NCBI RefSeq assembly: GCF_012932215.1
Contig: NZ_CP048788.1
Coordinates: 744,001-808,000 of the forward strand
Length of the DNA stretch: 64,000 nucleotides
Direction of reading: 5' to 3'
DNA from: Roseobacter ponti
GTDB lineage: Bacteria > Pseudomonadota > Alphaproteobacteria > Rhodobacterales > Rhodobacteraceae
Part shown: one piece after another, positions 1-11,200 of the stretch
Layout of the letters: the number at the start of each line of letters is the position of its first letter
Numbering within the stretch: position 1 is the first letter of the stretch
Position numbers and translations under genes: made by a program
The notes under the pieces: model-generated
What the model was told of the DNA's origin: nothing
Databases searched by the model: none
Seen by the model: the letters and a program-made list of their open reading frames with translations, nothing else

Positions 1-1
1 C

Positions 2-427
2 GGCCGGATCGTGGCCGCCGCACAGAAAGCGCGGGTACACGATATCATCCTGTCGCTGCCGGAAGGCTATGATACGATCATCGGTCCTGCCAGCACGCAG
101 CTTTCCGGTGGGCAGAAACAACGCCTGGCTCTGGCACGTGCGCTGTATCGTGACCCGGTCCTGCTGATCCTTGATGAGCCGAATTCGGCGCTGGATGCTG
201 AAGGCTCGAATGCACTTAACGAAGCTATCGCCGTGATGAAGAGAGAGGGCAGGAGCGTCATCATCATGACCCACCGCCCGACGGCCATTCAGTCCTGCGA
301 CGAACTGCTGGTGCTGGAGCGGGGTAAGGTCACGGCCTACGGTCCGCGCGACGAGATCATCAGGTCGATGATGACCAATGCGGAACGGGTAAAAAAATCC
401 ATGAAGATCGGAGCGGTCGGTGAGTAA
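2..427 (+). CDS. Type I secretion ABC transporter ATPase, C-terminal part (5' end outside window)
   Basis: The reading frame is open to the window edge, so only the last ~141 codons are present. They contain the end of an ABC nucleotide-binding domain: the signature LSGGQKQRLALARAL, a Walker B LLILDEPNSALD and the switch-histidine segment IIMTHRP. This arrangement is typical of the ATPase half of PrtD/HlyB-type exporters, which push unfolded proteins through the inner membrane into an adaptor/TolC channel. The next gene starts 8 nt before this one ends (GTG at 420) and encodes the HlyD-type adaptor, so the two are translationally coupled. The membrane domain cannot be seen here. Asn follows DEP where Ser is usual, probably a harmless change. 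The probable cargo is the giant protein downstream. Confidence 0.9.
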   Translation, partial: GRIVAAAQKARVHDIILSLPEGYDTIIGPASTQLSGGQKQRLALARALYRDPVLLILDEPNSALDAEGSNALNEAIAVMKREGRSVIIMTHRPTAIQSCDELLVLERGKVTAYGPRDEIIRSMMTNAERVKKSMKIGAVGE

Positions 428-1715
428 GCGCTGGAGTGCAAAGTGGCCCCTGATCACCGGCGCCGTATCGGTCGTCATTCTGCTCGGGGGCATGGGGTAC
501 TGGTCTGTGAATACTGAAATCGCGGGCGCGGTGATCGCCAATGGCAGGCTGCAGGTCGAAAATGACAGCCAGGTCGTACAGCATCCGGATGGCGGTGTGG
601 TACAGGATATTCTGGTGCGGGACGGGGACAGGGTTGCCGCAGGCGATACGCTGATCCGGCTGGACGATGTCTTTCTGCGCACCGAACTGGTCGTGATTGA
701 GGGCCAGCTTGCCGAAATATATGTCCGCAAGGCGCGCCTGCAGAGCGAACGCGACGGCGCGACTGATCTGAGCTACGGGCCGGCGCCGGAATTTGTTCTT
801 ATCTCCCGCCAGGAAGTGGAGGACCAGAAAGCCGGCCAGCTCGATCTTTTTCGGGCGCGCATTGAATCGAACGACCGGAACAGACTGCAGATCCGCCGTC
901 AGCAACGTCAGGTCGAGGATAAGATCGACAGCCTGCAGGCGCAGGTGACTGCTGTCGAAACCCAGGCCGGTCTCATCGGTCGCGAAATTAAAGATGTTGA
1001 AACGCTGGTCGAAAAGGGGCTTGTGCAGGTTCCGCGGCTTCTGGAGCTGCAGCGGTCTGCGGCCGAGCTTGAAGGGCGCAGCGGTTCTCTGCGCGGACAG
1101 ATCGCCGAGTCGCGAACCCGTATTTCGACGCTTGAACTTGAGCTGCTGCGCCTCGATGACGAGCGCCGGGAAGGCGCGATCACACAGTTGCGCGATCTGG
1201 AAGTCAACGAGCGTGAACTTACCGAAAGGCGCATCGCTCTGCTGGAACGCATGGGCCGGCTGAGCATCGTGGCACCGGTCAGCGGTGTGGTCTTCGGCTC
1301 TCAGGTTTTCGCCGAACGGGCCGTGATCCGTGCTGCTGATCCGCTGCTTTACCTGGTGCCCAGCGATCAGCCTCTGCACATCTCCGCAAAGATTGAGCCG
1401 ACCGATATTGATCAGATTTTTCCGGGCCAGGAAGTAGCACTGATTTTCTCGTCTTTCAGCCGTCGCACAACGCCGGAAGGGTCGGGCGTGATCTCTGTTG
1501 TCTCGGCGGATGCGACGACTGATGAGACCACCGGCATGCCCTTTTACGAGGCCGTTGTGTCGATTGATGACGCCTCCATGGAGGCTCTGAGCGGGCTGGA
1601 TCTTATCCCTGGTATGCCCGTTGAAACGTACATCAAAACCGATCTGCGGACGCCCATGTCCTATATGGTGCAGCCGCTAGCGATCTATTTCAAGCGTGCT
1701 TTCCGGGAAGAATAA
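420..1715 (+). CDS. HlyD-family type I secretion periplasmic adaptor
   Basis: The 431-aa protein has the family layout: a short cytoplasmic N-terminus, one membrane segment at about residues 11-28, half of a lipoyl-like domain (around HPDGGVVQDILVRDGDRV), a long charged helical hairpin at about 100-275 that should form the coiled coil, the second lipoyl half near IVAPVSGVVFG, and a C-terminal beta-barrel domain ending at AIYFKRAF. Such adaptors bridge an inner-membrane ABC exporter to an outer-membrane TolC channel. It starts at GTG inside the 3' end of the ATPase gene. No TolC-like gene is in the window, so the outer-membrane partner must be elsewhere. The family call is firm; the substrate is inferred from the neighbouring giant gene. 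Confidence 0.92.
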   Translation: MSKRWSAKWPLITGAVSVVILLGGMGYWSVNTEIAGAVIANGRLQVENDSQVVQHPDGGVVQDILVRDGDRVAAGDTLIRLDDVFLRTELVVIEGQLAEIYVRKARLQSERDGATDLSYGPAPEFVLISRQEVEDQKAGQLDLFRARIESNDRNRLQIRRQQRQVEDKIDSLQAQVTAVETQAGLIGREIKDVETLVEKGLVQVPRLLELQRSAAELEGRSGSLRGQIAESRTRISTLELELLRLDDERREGAITQLRDLEVNERELTERRIALLERMGRLSIVAPVSGVVFGSQVFAERAVIRAADPLLYLVPSDQPLHISAKIEPTDIDQIFPGQEVALIFSSFSRRTTPEGSGVISVVSADATTDETTGMPFYEAVVSIDDASMEALSGLDLIPGMPVETYIKTDLRTPMSYMVQPLAIYFKRAFREE

Positions 1716-2268
1716 CCCGTTTGCATGACGGGTAAACCTGCCCGTACCGACCGCTGAAAACAGTCCTCCGGCACCCTGAACCGGACCCTCAGATTACCTT
1801 CTGACGCCTGTCTCAGACGCCGCGTCACGATTCTCTGTGTGCTGTAATCCCCGGGTTATTTTCCTTACCGATTCGAAGAGCGGACAGCACGCCATAAGCG
1901 GAATTCTACCTATCCGGGATGTTCTATTAATACGAGATATCCAAAAATTTACACAATGATAACTTGTGTAAAAAATATAATTAAATCAAATAATTACGTT
2001 AATATGACGCCGAAGAGCGATAGATATTGACGTCGCCCATACCTGTCAGCCACGCTGGACAGCGAGTTATTTATGGAGGCGATGATACGCTGCCAACTTT
2101 ATTGATTGACTGTGGTTAAAATAAGGCAGTGCCCTGAGCAGCGCTGCCGCTGTACGCCGAAAGAAGCGCATTCTGCATAACGCAATCTGAGTTGACTGTT
2201 TGTCAGCAATGCCGGGACATCCGTTCCGGCAAACCGTCGCCCTTTGTTTTTTTGCAAAGGAGTTTGCA
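1716..2268 (+). promoter_or_regulatory. Long AT-rich leader/promoter region of the giant gene
   Basis: No gene is visible in these 553 bp. The segment about 1910-2010 is strikingly AT-rich compared with the rest of the window and holds a perfect palindrome (1948-1972). A short GC hairpin (GCCGG 2211-2215 with CCGGC 2226-2230) lies in what would be the mRNA leader. A weaker hairpin, ACCCGT/ACGGGT at 1715-1733, follows the adaptor stop codon but lacks a T run. This looks like an independent, regulated promoter for the giant gene rather than simple read-through from the transporter genes. I could not place -35/-10 boxes confidently. Confidence 0.6.
1948..1972. promoter_or_regulatory. Perfect 9-bp inverted repeat (candidate operator)
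   Basis: Arms TTTACACAA (1948-1956) and TTGTGTAAA (1964-1972) are separated by 7 nt. It sits in the AT-rich block about 300 bp before the giant gene's start codon. The shape fits a dimeric regulator site; the A/T tracts on both sides could alternatively make it a weak terminator. No regulator gene is adjacent, so the cognate protein is unknown. Confidence 0.5.
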
Positions 2269-5200
2269 ATGCCGATTGATACGATCATCTTCGAGGGCGA
2301 AGACCTTACCCTGACAACGACACCCTCGGGCAGCGCAAGCCTCGCGCGGACGCAGTTCGGAAACTGGGAAAAGAATGGCATTGATGCGTCCGATGGGGAA
2401 GACAACGGCGTTGCCGCCAGCAACCCGGGTTTGCCGGAGTTCGATGAATATGGTCTCAGGGCAGGTTATTCCGGCGACGGCTATCTGGATATCAACGGCA
2501 ACGCTCAGCCGAAGGCGTCGTTTACCGTCGATACGGCTGATGTCCCGCCCGGCGATTACCAGCTGACGATCCGCGGCGACTCCTCAACGGACCGTTTCAT
2601 CCAGATCGAAATAGACGGCGTCGTACAGACAACCGACAGCGTCGCAGCCCAGAGTTTCGGCACCGGCAGCTTCTCTGAATGGGAATTGCGCACCTTTGAC
2701 ATCACGATCCCCGAAAGCACCGAACCGGTGGTCATCACAATCGTCCAGGTCACAGCAACTGCGGCACCCAACATCGACGCGATCGCGCTGCATGATATCG
2801 GTGAGGCGGTCACATTCTTTGCACCTGAGATCGTCTCCGTTCCTGTATTCGAAATGGAAGATAACGGGAGCGTCGTCGGCACGATCGAGGCGACCGACAC
2901 GCAGGACGTTACCGGCACAGACAGTACCCTGAGTTACGCGCTGTCAGGTGCCGACGTCGCACTCTTCAGCATCAGCGATACGGGAGAGCTCAGCTTTAAT
3001 GAACAGCCTGATGCCGACACGCCGTCTTCGGCGGCGGGAAATAACACCTATTCGGTGACGGTCGAAGTGGACGACGGGGTCGAGTCTGTCACCCAGGACG
3101 TCACAGTCAATGTGGTTGAAGCGGTCGTCAGACCGGTCATTGAGCCGATTATCGTGCTCGTCGAGGACGCAATCATTCCGGACGGTGCGGACACTGTGCT
3201 GCGCTCGCAGGACGGTAACCCTGAAGGCACCGTTACCGGCAAAGATATATACGGTCTGTGGGAAGGATACAGCGGCACAGGCTATATCGACTTCAACACG
3301 ATCGGTAGTGGTATTGCAGGTGATGAAGCCTTCAGCTTTGACGTCACAGTTGCAGAGGCCGGGCTCTACAGCATGCATCTCCGGCTCATGTCGATCAGTG
3401 GCAACCGCCCGCTCGACATCGGTGTGAACGGGATCACTCAGCAGGCCTCTGTTGCGACCAGCGGCACCGGTTTCGGTAACGATACATGGCTTGTCCGTGA
3501 CGCGATACCGCTGGAACTCGCAGAGGGCACGAACACGATCACTATCGCGATCCCTGACGGAGTGAATAACGGCCCGAACATCGACGCGATCGCAATTACG
3601 ACGGAAGGCGATGCGGCACCGGTCTTTCCGGCAAGCAATGAAGCACCGGTCTTTGACAATGCGCCCACAGCAGTCGACGTCGAGGAGAACGCGAGTGAAG
3701 TTGCTGATTTCACCGTCACAGACGACGGTCTCGGTGATGTAACGTATACGCTCACCGGCGCGGATGCGGCGCTTTTTGAGATTTCTGATACCGGCAGCCT
3801 GTCCTTTATCACGCCTCCGGTTTTCGACGACGGGGATGGTGCCACCAACAGCTACAACGTCAGCGTGACCATCAGCGATGAGGCGAACACCGATGCCGTC
3901 AATGGCGACAGTGTCGTGCCCGAAACTGTTGATGTGGTGGTCACTGTCACCGAAGAGATCGTCACACCTGTGATCGATCCGATCATCGCGCTGGCGGAAG
4001 ATGCAGTCATTCCCGACGGGGCGACGACACGGCTGAGCTCTCAGGTTGAGAGCTTTGAAAATCCCAGCTCCTTCGGAAGCAAAGATGCCTATGGTCTGTG
4101 GCCGGGTTACAGCGGCACCGGATACGTTGACTTTAACGGCGACGGCACCGGCATCACCGGTGTGGAAGCGATTACCTTTGAAATTACCGTCGCCGAAGCC
4201 GGCGTTTATGACATGTACGTCCGGTTCACGAATAATGCGCCTGATCGTCCGCTTGATATTGGTGTGAACGGTGAACTGCAGGAGGCTGAAGCGGCCTTTA
4301 TAGGTACCGGTTTTGGCAACTGGAGCGTCACTGACGCGATTGCTCTCAGTCTCGACGTGGGCCTGAACACGGTGACCTTCGCGGTCCCGGCGGGAAAAAA
4401 CAACGGCCCGAATATCGACGCCATCGCCATTACGAGCAGCGGTGACCCCGCACCGGTTTTCCCGGCTGAAAACGAGGCGCCCGTCTTTGACGTCGCACCC
4501 GCTGCCGTCGATGTGGCAGAGAACACGACAGAGGTTGCCGACTTCTCCGTCGCGGATGATGGTCTGGGCGATGTAACCTACGCGCTCAGCGGTCCGGATG
4601 CAGCACTCTTTGAGATTTCCGACACCGGCAGCCTCTCATTCATTGCGGCCCCCGACTTTGAGACGCCCGGCAGCGACGCAGGGACCAACACCTATAATGT
4701 CACTGTCAGCATCAGCGACGAGGCGAATACGCCGGCGGTAAACGGGACGACAGTTGCTCCCGAAATGGTGGATGTCGTTGTCACCGTAACAGACGTGGTC
4801 GGAGACGTGCCGCCCTCTGCCGTGACGCTCACAGCCGTGCCCTTTGACGAGGAAGTTGCCGGTGCGGTTGTTGCGACTGTCGCCGTGACCGATCCCGATA
4901 CCACCTACAGTGCGGCCGACCTGGTCCTGACGGATCCGTCTGAGCTCTTTGAGCTTGTGGACGGCGACGCGGGCGTCGAGGTCAGGCTGATTGCCGGTGA
5001 GGCACTCGATTTTGAAGAGGCGCTTGAGCCGGAGATCTCTGTGTCAGCCGCAGGGGTTTCATCTTTACCGCTGACCGTCATTCCGACAGACGTCACCGAA
5101 GACGTGCCGGCCTCTGCCGTGACGCTCACGGCCGTTGCCTTTGACGAAAACGTAGCCGGTGCCGTTGTCGCGACTGTCGCCGTGACCGATCCTGATACGA

Positions 5201-8200
5201 CATACGCAGCCGCCGATCTGCTGCTCACGGACGCTTCAGGGCTTTTTGAGCTTGTCGATGGCGATGCGGGTGTTGAGGTGAAACTCAAAGCCGGCGAAGC
5301 GCTCGATTTTGAAGCGGGCCTGGAGCCGCAGATCTTTGTGTCGCTCGGGGCACTGAACTCCGAGACGCTGACCGTTATACCGGAGGATATCGATGAAGGT
5401 CCCCGTCAGGTGACATTCGAAGGTGCGATCACCTCCTACAGCACCCAGGACAGACCGGATACCGGAACCGCGACGCCGACAGAAGCCGGCACCAGCCTTG
5501 AGGTCTCCGGCAATCTGTGGAAGCGCGTCGATATCGGCGAAGCCTTTGATATCACAGACAACAGTAAGCTTCTCGTGGACATCGAGCCTGGCGTAAACAC
5601 GCCCGAGCTGGTGCTGATCGGCTTTGACGCCGACGACAGCCCGTTTCAGGTCGATGAGAATTCAATCTTTAATCTTGCAGGCTCCCAGACGCCGCCTGGC
5701 ACACTGGTGGATCTGCGTGGCACAGGCGAGGTCCAGCCGGATGGCAAACTGCGTTTTGAGATCGATCTGAGCGGTCTGGCCGGCCAGTCGTTCAGCAGCA
5801 TTGTCGTTGCATCCGACGATGACAACGCGACCGACGGATACGGGTCGGTCACGTTCTCCAATGTGTTCCTGTCCAACGAACCCGGAGACACGGGTGGAAA
5901 CACCGCGCCTGAAACAGTTGGCGGTGGCATTTCTGATTTCTCAGTCGACGAAGGGGGTTCGCTTGAGGTCGATCTGCCGTTCATCGATCAGGAAGGCGAC
6001 CCGATCACCTATGGCTTTGAAGTTCTCGATGATACCGGTGCGCCGGTGGTGGTCGCCGGGCTGGGCATAAGCGGAAACGTTCTGAGCGGCCCTGCGCCGG
6101 TGCTTCCCGGTGTCTATACCATCAACATCACAGCCGATGACGGGCAGGGGGGTATCGGGACTGACAGTTTCGAGGTGACCGTCGTCGATATCAACGATGC
6201 ACCCGTGGCGCAGGATGTGGCGTTTGAGCCCTTCTTCGGAGCTGTGGGCCAGGCGATCGATGAGATCGATATCGCACAGTTTGCCGGTGCTTTCAGCGAT
6301 CCGGACGGCGATACTCTTGAGCTTATCGTCAGTGGTCTGCCGCAGGGCATGAGCGTCAACAGTGAGGGTGTGATCACCGGAACACCGACCGACACCGGTT
6401 CAGGGTCATTCAGCATTATCGCGCGCGACCCTGACGGGGCGGAAAGTGCGCCGGTTATTATCGAGCTGATCATCGACGCGCCGCAACTGGGCGACGAGGT
6501 CATCATTGAGGCCGAAGATTTCACCGGGCTGCCTGATGCGCTGAATTTCTACAGCGCGGCACAGGTGGGGGCCTCCGAGAACAGGCTGATCCGCGTTGAT
6601 GGTGGCGAGGCCGGTCTGGTGACCTCTCAGCTGTCACTGAACGGCGTGGCCGAAGGGTTCTATCAGGTCCGGATCGACATGTATGACGAGACCGACGGGA
6701 CGGCGACATTCTCGCTGCAGATCGGCGGTACGGTTCTTGCCAGTGACGCGACAATCGACGGGCTTGGTGAATTCAACGGAGACGGTGTTACCGGTCGCGG
6801 CAATGCGGGACAGGTGGGCAACAGTAAAACGATCAGTTTCGATCCCGTTGTTTTCATCGATGCTGATACCCTTCTGACCCTCTCGGGCCAGGCAGACGGT
6901 GAGCTTTTGCGGACGGACCGGCTGGTTCTGACGCGGGTCGAGCAGCCGAACATCCTGCCCGAAGCGATCACTCTGACTTCTTCCGAGGTTGCAGAGGCAA
7001 CCGACGGTGCTGTCGTTGGCGACCTGTCCGCCACCGATCCTGACGGGGATGATGGCGCGGTGTCTTTCACGGTTGCAGATGAAAGCCCGTTTGAAATTGT
7101 TGGCACCACGCTGAAACTCAAAGCCGGCCAGACGCTGGATTTTGAAACCATCACAAGCATTGACGTTGATGTGACGGCCGAAGACGCAGATGGGGGCATT
7201 TCGGTTGCGACACTGACGATCGCGGTTACCGATGTCGACGAAGCACCGACTGGTCTGATCCTTGTTGGTGACAGTGTCGATGAGAATGCTGCTGGTGCGA
7301 TCATCGGCACGCTGGGAGCAACTGATCCCGAAGACGGTACGCTGACCTTCAGCGTGACCGATCCGCGGTTTGTCGTCGAGGGAACAACCCTGCGTCTGGC
7401 GGACGGTGTATCGCTTGATGCCGAAGACCCGACACCTGTTACCGTCGAGGTTTCTGTAACCGACGGGACGACTCCGTCCAGCGAAACCTTTGACATCACC
7501 GTGAACGATGTGAACGAGGCACCGACACTGGCGGATGGCGCGGTTCTCAACGATGTCACTGTTGATTTTGCGACCGGAGAGCGCGTCGATCTTTCGGTGC
7601 TGGGTGCCACCGATCCGGACGGCGATGCGGTCGGATTTACCGTGCGCAGCGCAACGACCGATCCGCTGCCGGCCGGTATCACCATCGATGGCGGCGAGCT
7701 TGTTGTGGCTGATGACCTTGCGCCGGGGACCTATGCGATCGAAGTGCTGGCCACCGATGGCGCGCTGGACTCCGCGCCGGTCGGCCTGTCGGTCACTGTG
7801 GGCGATCCTGCACCTTTCGTACCGTTCGAAGTACAGCCTTCGGACGCCAGCATCACGCTGTCCACCGCGCCGGACGGCGATGCGACAGTCACCATTCACC
7901 GCGATGAAAACGTGGCCGGGGATGCGGAAACTGCCGGTGGCGGAAAAATTCTCGAAAACGGGATCCGGGCAGGTTATTCCGGTACCGGTTATGTCGATTT
8001 CGGAGACGACCCGGGTGACGCTGCGGTCTTTACCTTCATCGTGCCGGTTGCGGGTGAATACGACCTGAATATCCGCTACGCGTCACAGGACGCCGGCGGC
8101 AATCCCCGCACGCTCGATATTGCAATCAATGACGGTGATCCTGCGACGACCGTTTTCGCCAGTACCGGTCCCGGTACCGGTGATGCCGCGCTGCAGGGCT

Positions 8201-11200
8201 TCAACGTCTGGGGCTTTGTCACTCAGACCGTTACGCTGGAAGCGGGCCAGAATACGGTATCGCTGATCATGTCACCCGGTACGAATGCCGGTCCGAACGT
8301 GGACCGCATTGAAATCACCGGGGCCGGCACCGGTCCGATTGTGACCGACACGACCGCGGATGAAGGTGATGATCTCGCGGCGACAGGCCCCGTGGATGCG
8401 GTTGAAGCCGTTGATGCGGATGCCGTCGACTTCACGCTTGCGGGTGTGGATGACGATATCATTCTGGTTGAGGCTTCCGTTAACGGCGGCGGTTTCGCCG
8501 AGGTGATCCCGGTTGCGGATATTGTGACGCTGGATCTTTCCGGCGCAGGAGAGGGGGAGGTTACCGTCACCTTCCGCGTGAGTGATGAGGCCGGCAACAC
8601 AGCTGAAACCGGGGCGTCGGTCACCATCGGCGAGGTGGTTGTCGCGCCGTTTGACCTGACCATCCAGCTGGAGGCACGTGACGACACCGTCACGATTATC
8701 GATGACACAGGCACTGGTGAGGGGGACCCTGCTTCGACGCAGGTGCGCGACAGTCTGAACCCGGAGGCCAACAGCAACGGCGGCAAGGTCGACGGTCTGT
8801 GGCCGGGTTTCAACGGCACCGGCTATCTGGATATGGGTACCGATGTCGGTGATGCCTATTCCTTTGAGGTCGATGTGCCGGAAGCGGGCGAATATGTCTT
8901 TGATTTCCGCTTCAATCAGGGCAGTGGCACAACCCCGACACGTCCGATGACGCTGAGCGTCGGGACAGAGGTTGCGGCGACGCTGGACTTCCCGAGCAAC
9001 GGCGACTGGACCATCTGGCAGACCGAATCCGCCACGGTCACGCTCGCGGCCGGGGTGAATGTCATCACTATGACCAATACGGTTGCGAATGGTCCGAACT
9101 TTGACCAGGTGGAAATCACTCGCGCCGGCGTTGTGCCGGATACATCAGCGGATGAGGACGAATTCCCGCTGGAACTGGGTGGTCCTTCGGGCACGCTGTC
9201 TCCGTCACAGGTCGGCTCCATCAGCCTGAACGTCAGCGGTGATGACGAGGATATCGTCAAATTCGAGATCAGCTTTGATGGCGGAACGACCCGCTCTGAA
9301 GTGCCCGCCATCGATGCGGACGGCGACTTTGTCATAGACGGCTCCGGACTGGCACCGGGACTGCAGACTGTGACGCTGATCGTCACGGATGATGCCGGCA
9401 ACGAGGCGAGCGACGCGATTTCGTTCTTCATCCCGCAGCCCGGGATCGATCCGATCACCCTGCAGGCGGAAGACGCGCTGATCACCGATCTGGGCGCGCC
9501 GGGCACTGGCCCGGACGGGCGTGCGGAAACACGTATCGTCAACCCTGAAAATCCTGATCCGTTCGGTAACTTCCGCGGCGGTGCTGTGGGCGATGAATAC
9601 GTCGATTTCGGCGAGAACCCGGGCGATGCGATCACCTTTACGGTCGATGCTCCGGTGGCGGGAACGTACACGGCGTCTATCCGCTATGCCAACGGTGTGG
9701 ATGCGAGCCGTCCACTTGTGCTCAGCGTCAACGACGGCGCGGAAGCAACTGTTGATTTTGTGTCGACAAACCCCGGTGCCGCCACCAATGGCTGGGAAAA
9801 CTGGACTGATATCGATGTGACGGTCACTCTCACCGCGGGCACGAATACCGTGAAACTGGCGATTGCCGACGGGACATCCACCGGCCCGAATATCGACCAG
9901 ATCACCTTTACGCCCGATCAGGTTGAACCCGAGCAGGGATCCGAGCGCTTCACAGATGTGATCCGCGTCAACTTTGAGGCACCGCCTGAGGGCAACGGCA
10001 GCTTCAATGCCCCTGCAGGCTATACCACGCCGGCTGGTTTTGAGTCTGACACCGGCGAAGCCTACGGCGCGCGCGGTAACGGGTTCACCTATGGCTGGGT
10101 TGATATCGATGACACAACAGGAGAGGTGACCGGCACACCGCTGGCACAGCCGACGGGATCTGCGCGGTTCAAAGACGTCGTACCCGAAGCTTCTGATCTG
10201 CAGAAAACCTATCTGCACTTCGACTATCCGGGTGCGCCCGACGGGGACCGCGAACGCGCCTGGGAGATTGAGGTCGAAAACGGCACCTACGAGCTTACGG
10301 TGTCCATCGGCGACACCGGCGGACAGTACGACTCTGATTACGTTCTGAATGTCGAAGGCGTGCAGTTCGGCAACGACTGGATCCCGGTCAACCTGGCGGG
10401 TGAGCAGCTTGTTGGCGGGGCATATAACTCCAGCTTTGACGGAGAGGGTTTCCGCTCGGCGCTCTTTACCGGCATCGTGCAGGTGACCGACGGCCGTCTG
10501 ACCATCGACGGAACGGACGGTGAAAACGTTGAAATTCAATGGCTTGATCTGCAGCAGATCCCTGATCTCACGCCGGAAGACGGGCGCACGGCTGATCTGG
10601 ATTACTCGAAATTCGTCAGTGCGGTTGCGGCCTCTACTCAGGACGGTCAGGTCACGATTGAGATCGGTGAAGACGGCACACTGCCCACAGGCATCAATCC
10701 GCTGTCAGATATCGTTGTCGGTGTGCAGCTTCAGACAGCTGAGAACAGCGGCCCGGATGTCGCCTTCACCAACGGTGTGAAACTGGTCGAGACGCTGACA
10801 GGTATTGAGGTCGCCATCAACGTTCAGGTTACCGGTGGTGCGGACAGCATGACCATCCGTCCGCTGAGCGACCTGAAGGAATTCACCAGCTATACGCTGC
10901 TGGTTGAGGACGTGCTCGATCTTGGCAGTATCTTTGACGCTGATGCGCCCAAGCGCCAGTTCCAGGATTATTCCACCACCTTCGTGACCGGTGAAACGCC
11001 GGTAGTTGAGGCAAAAGAAGTGGCCTTTACCGATCAGGTGATCCTGGATGCGACAGCAGCCGGTGCCTTCGGTACTGACGGCGGCGGCTTTGGCTATACC
11101 TCCATCGAGTTCGGACCCGACGGGAAGCTCTACGTTGCTACCATCACCGGGGTAATCAACCGCTGGGACGTGAACCCTGACGGTACTCTGGATCTGGCCA

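Noticed and set aside
1715-1733. Terminator after the adaptor gene
   Set aside because: The 6-bp hairpin ACCCGT/ACGGGT has no following T run, so it is not called as a terminator.
2200-2268. Upstream TTG start for the giant protein
   Set aside because: No ribosome site, while ATG 2269 has AAGGAG at correct spacing.
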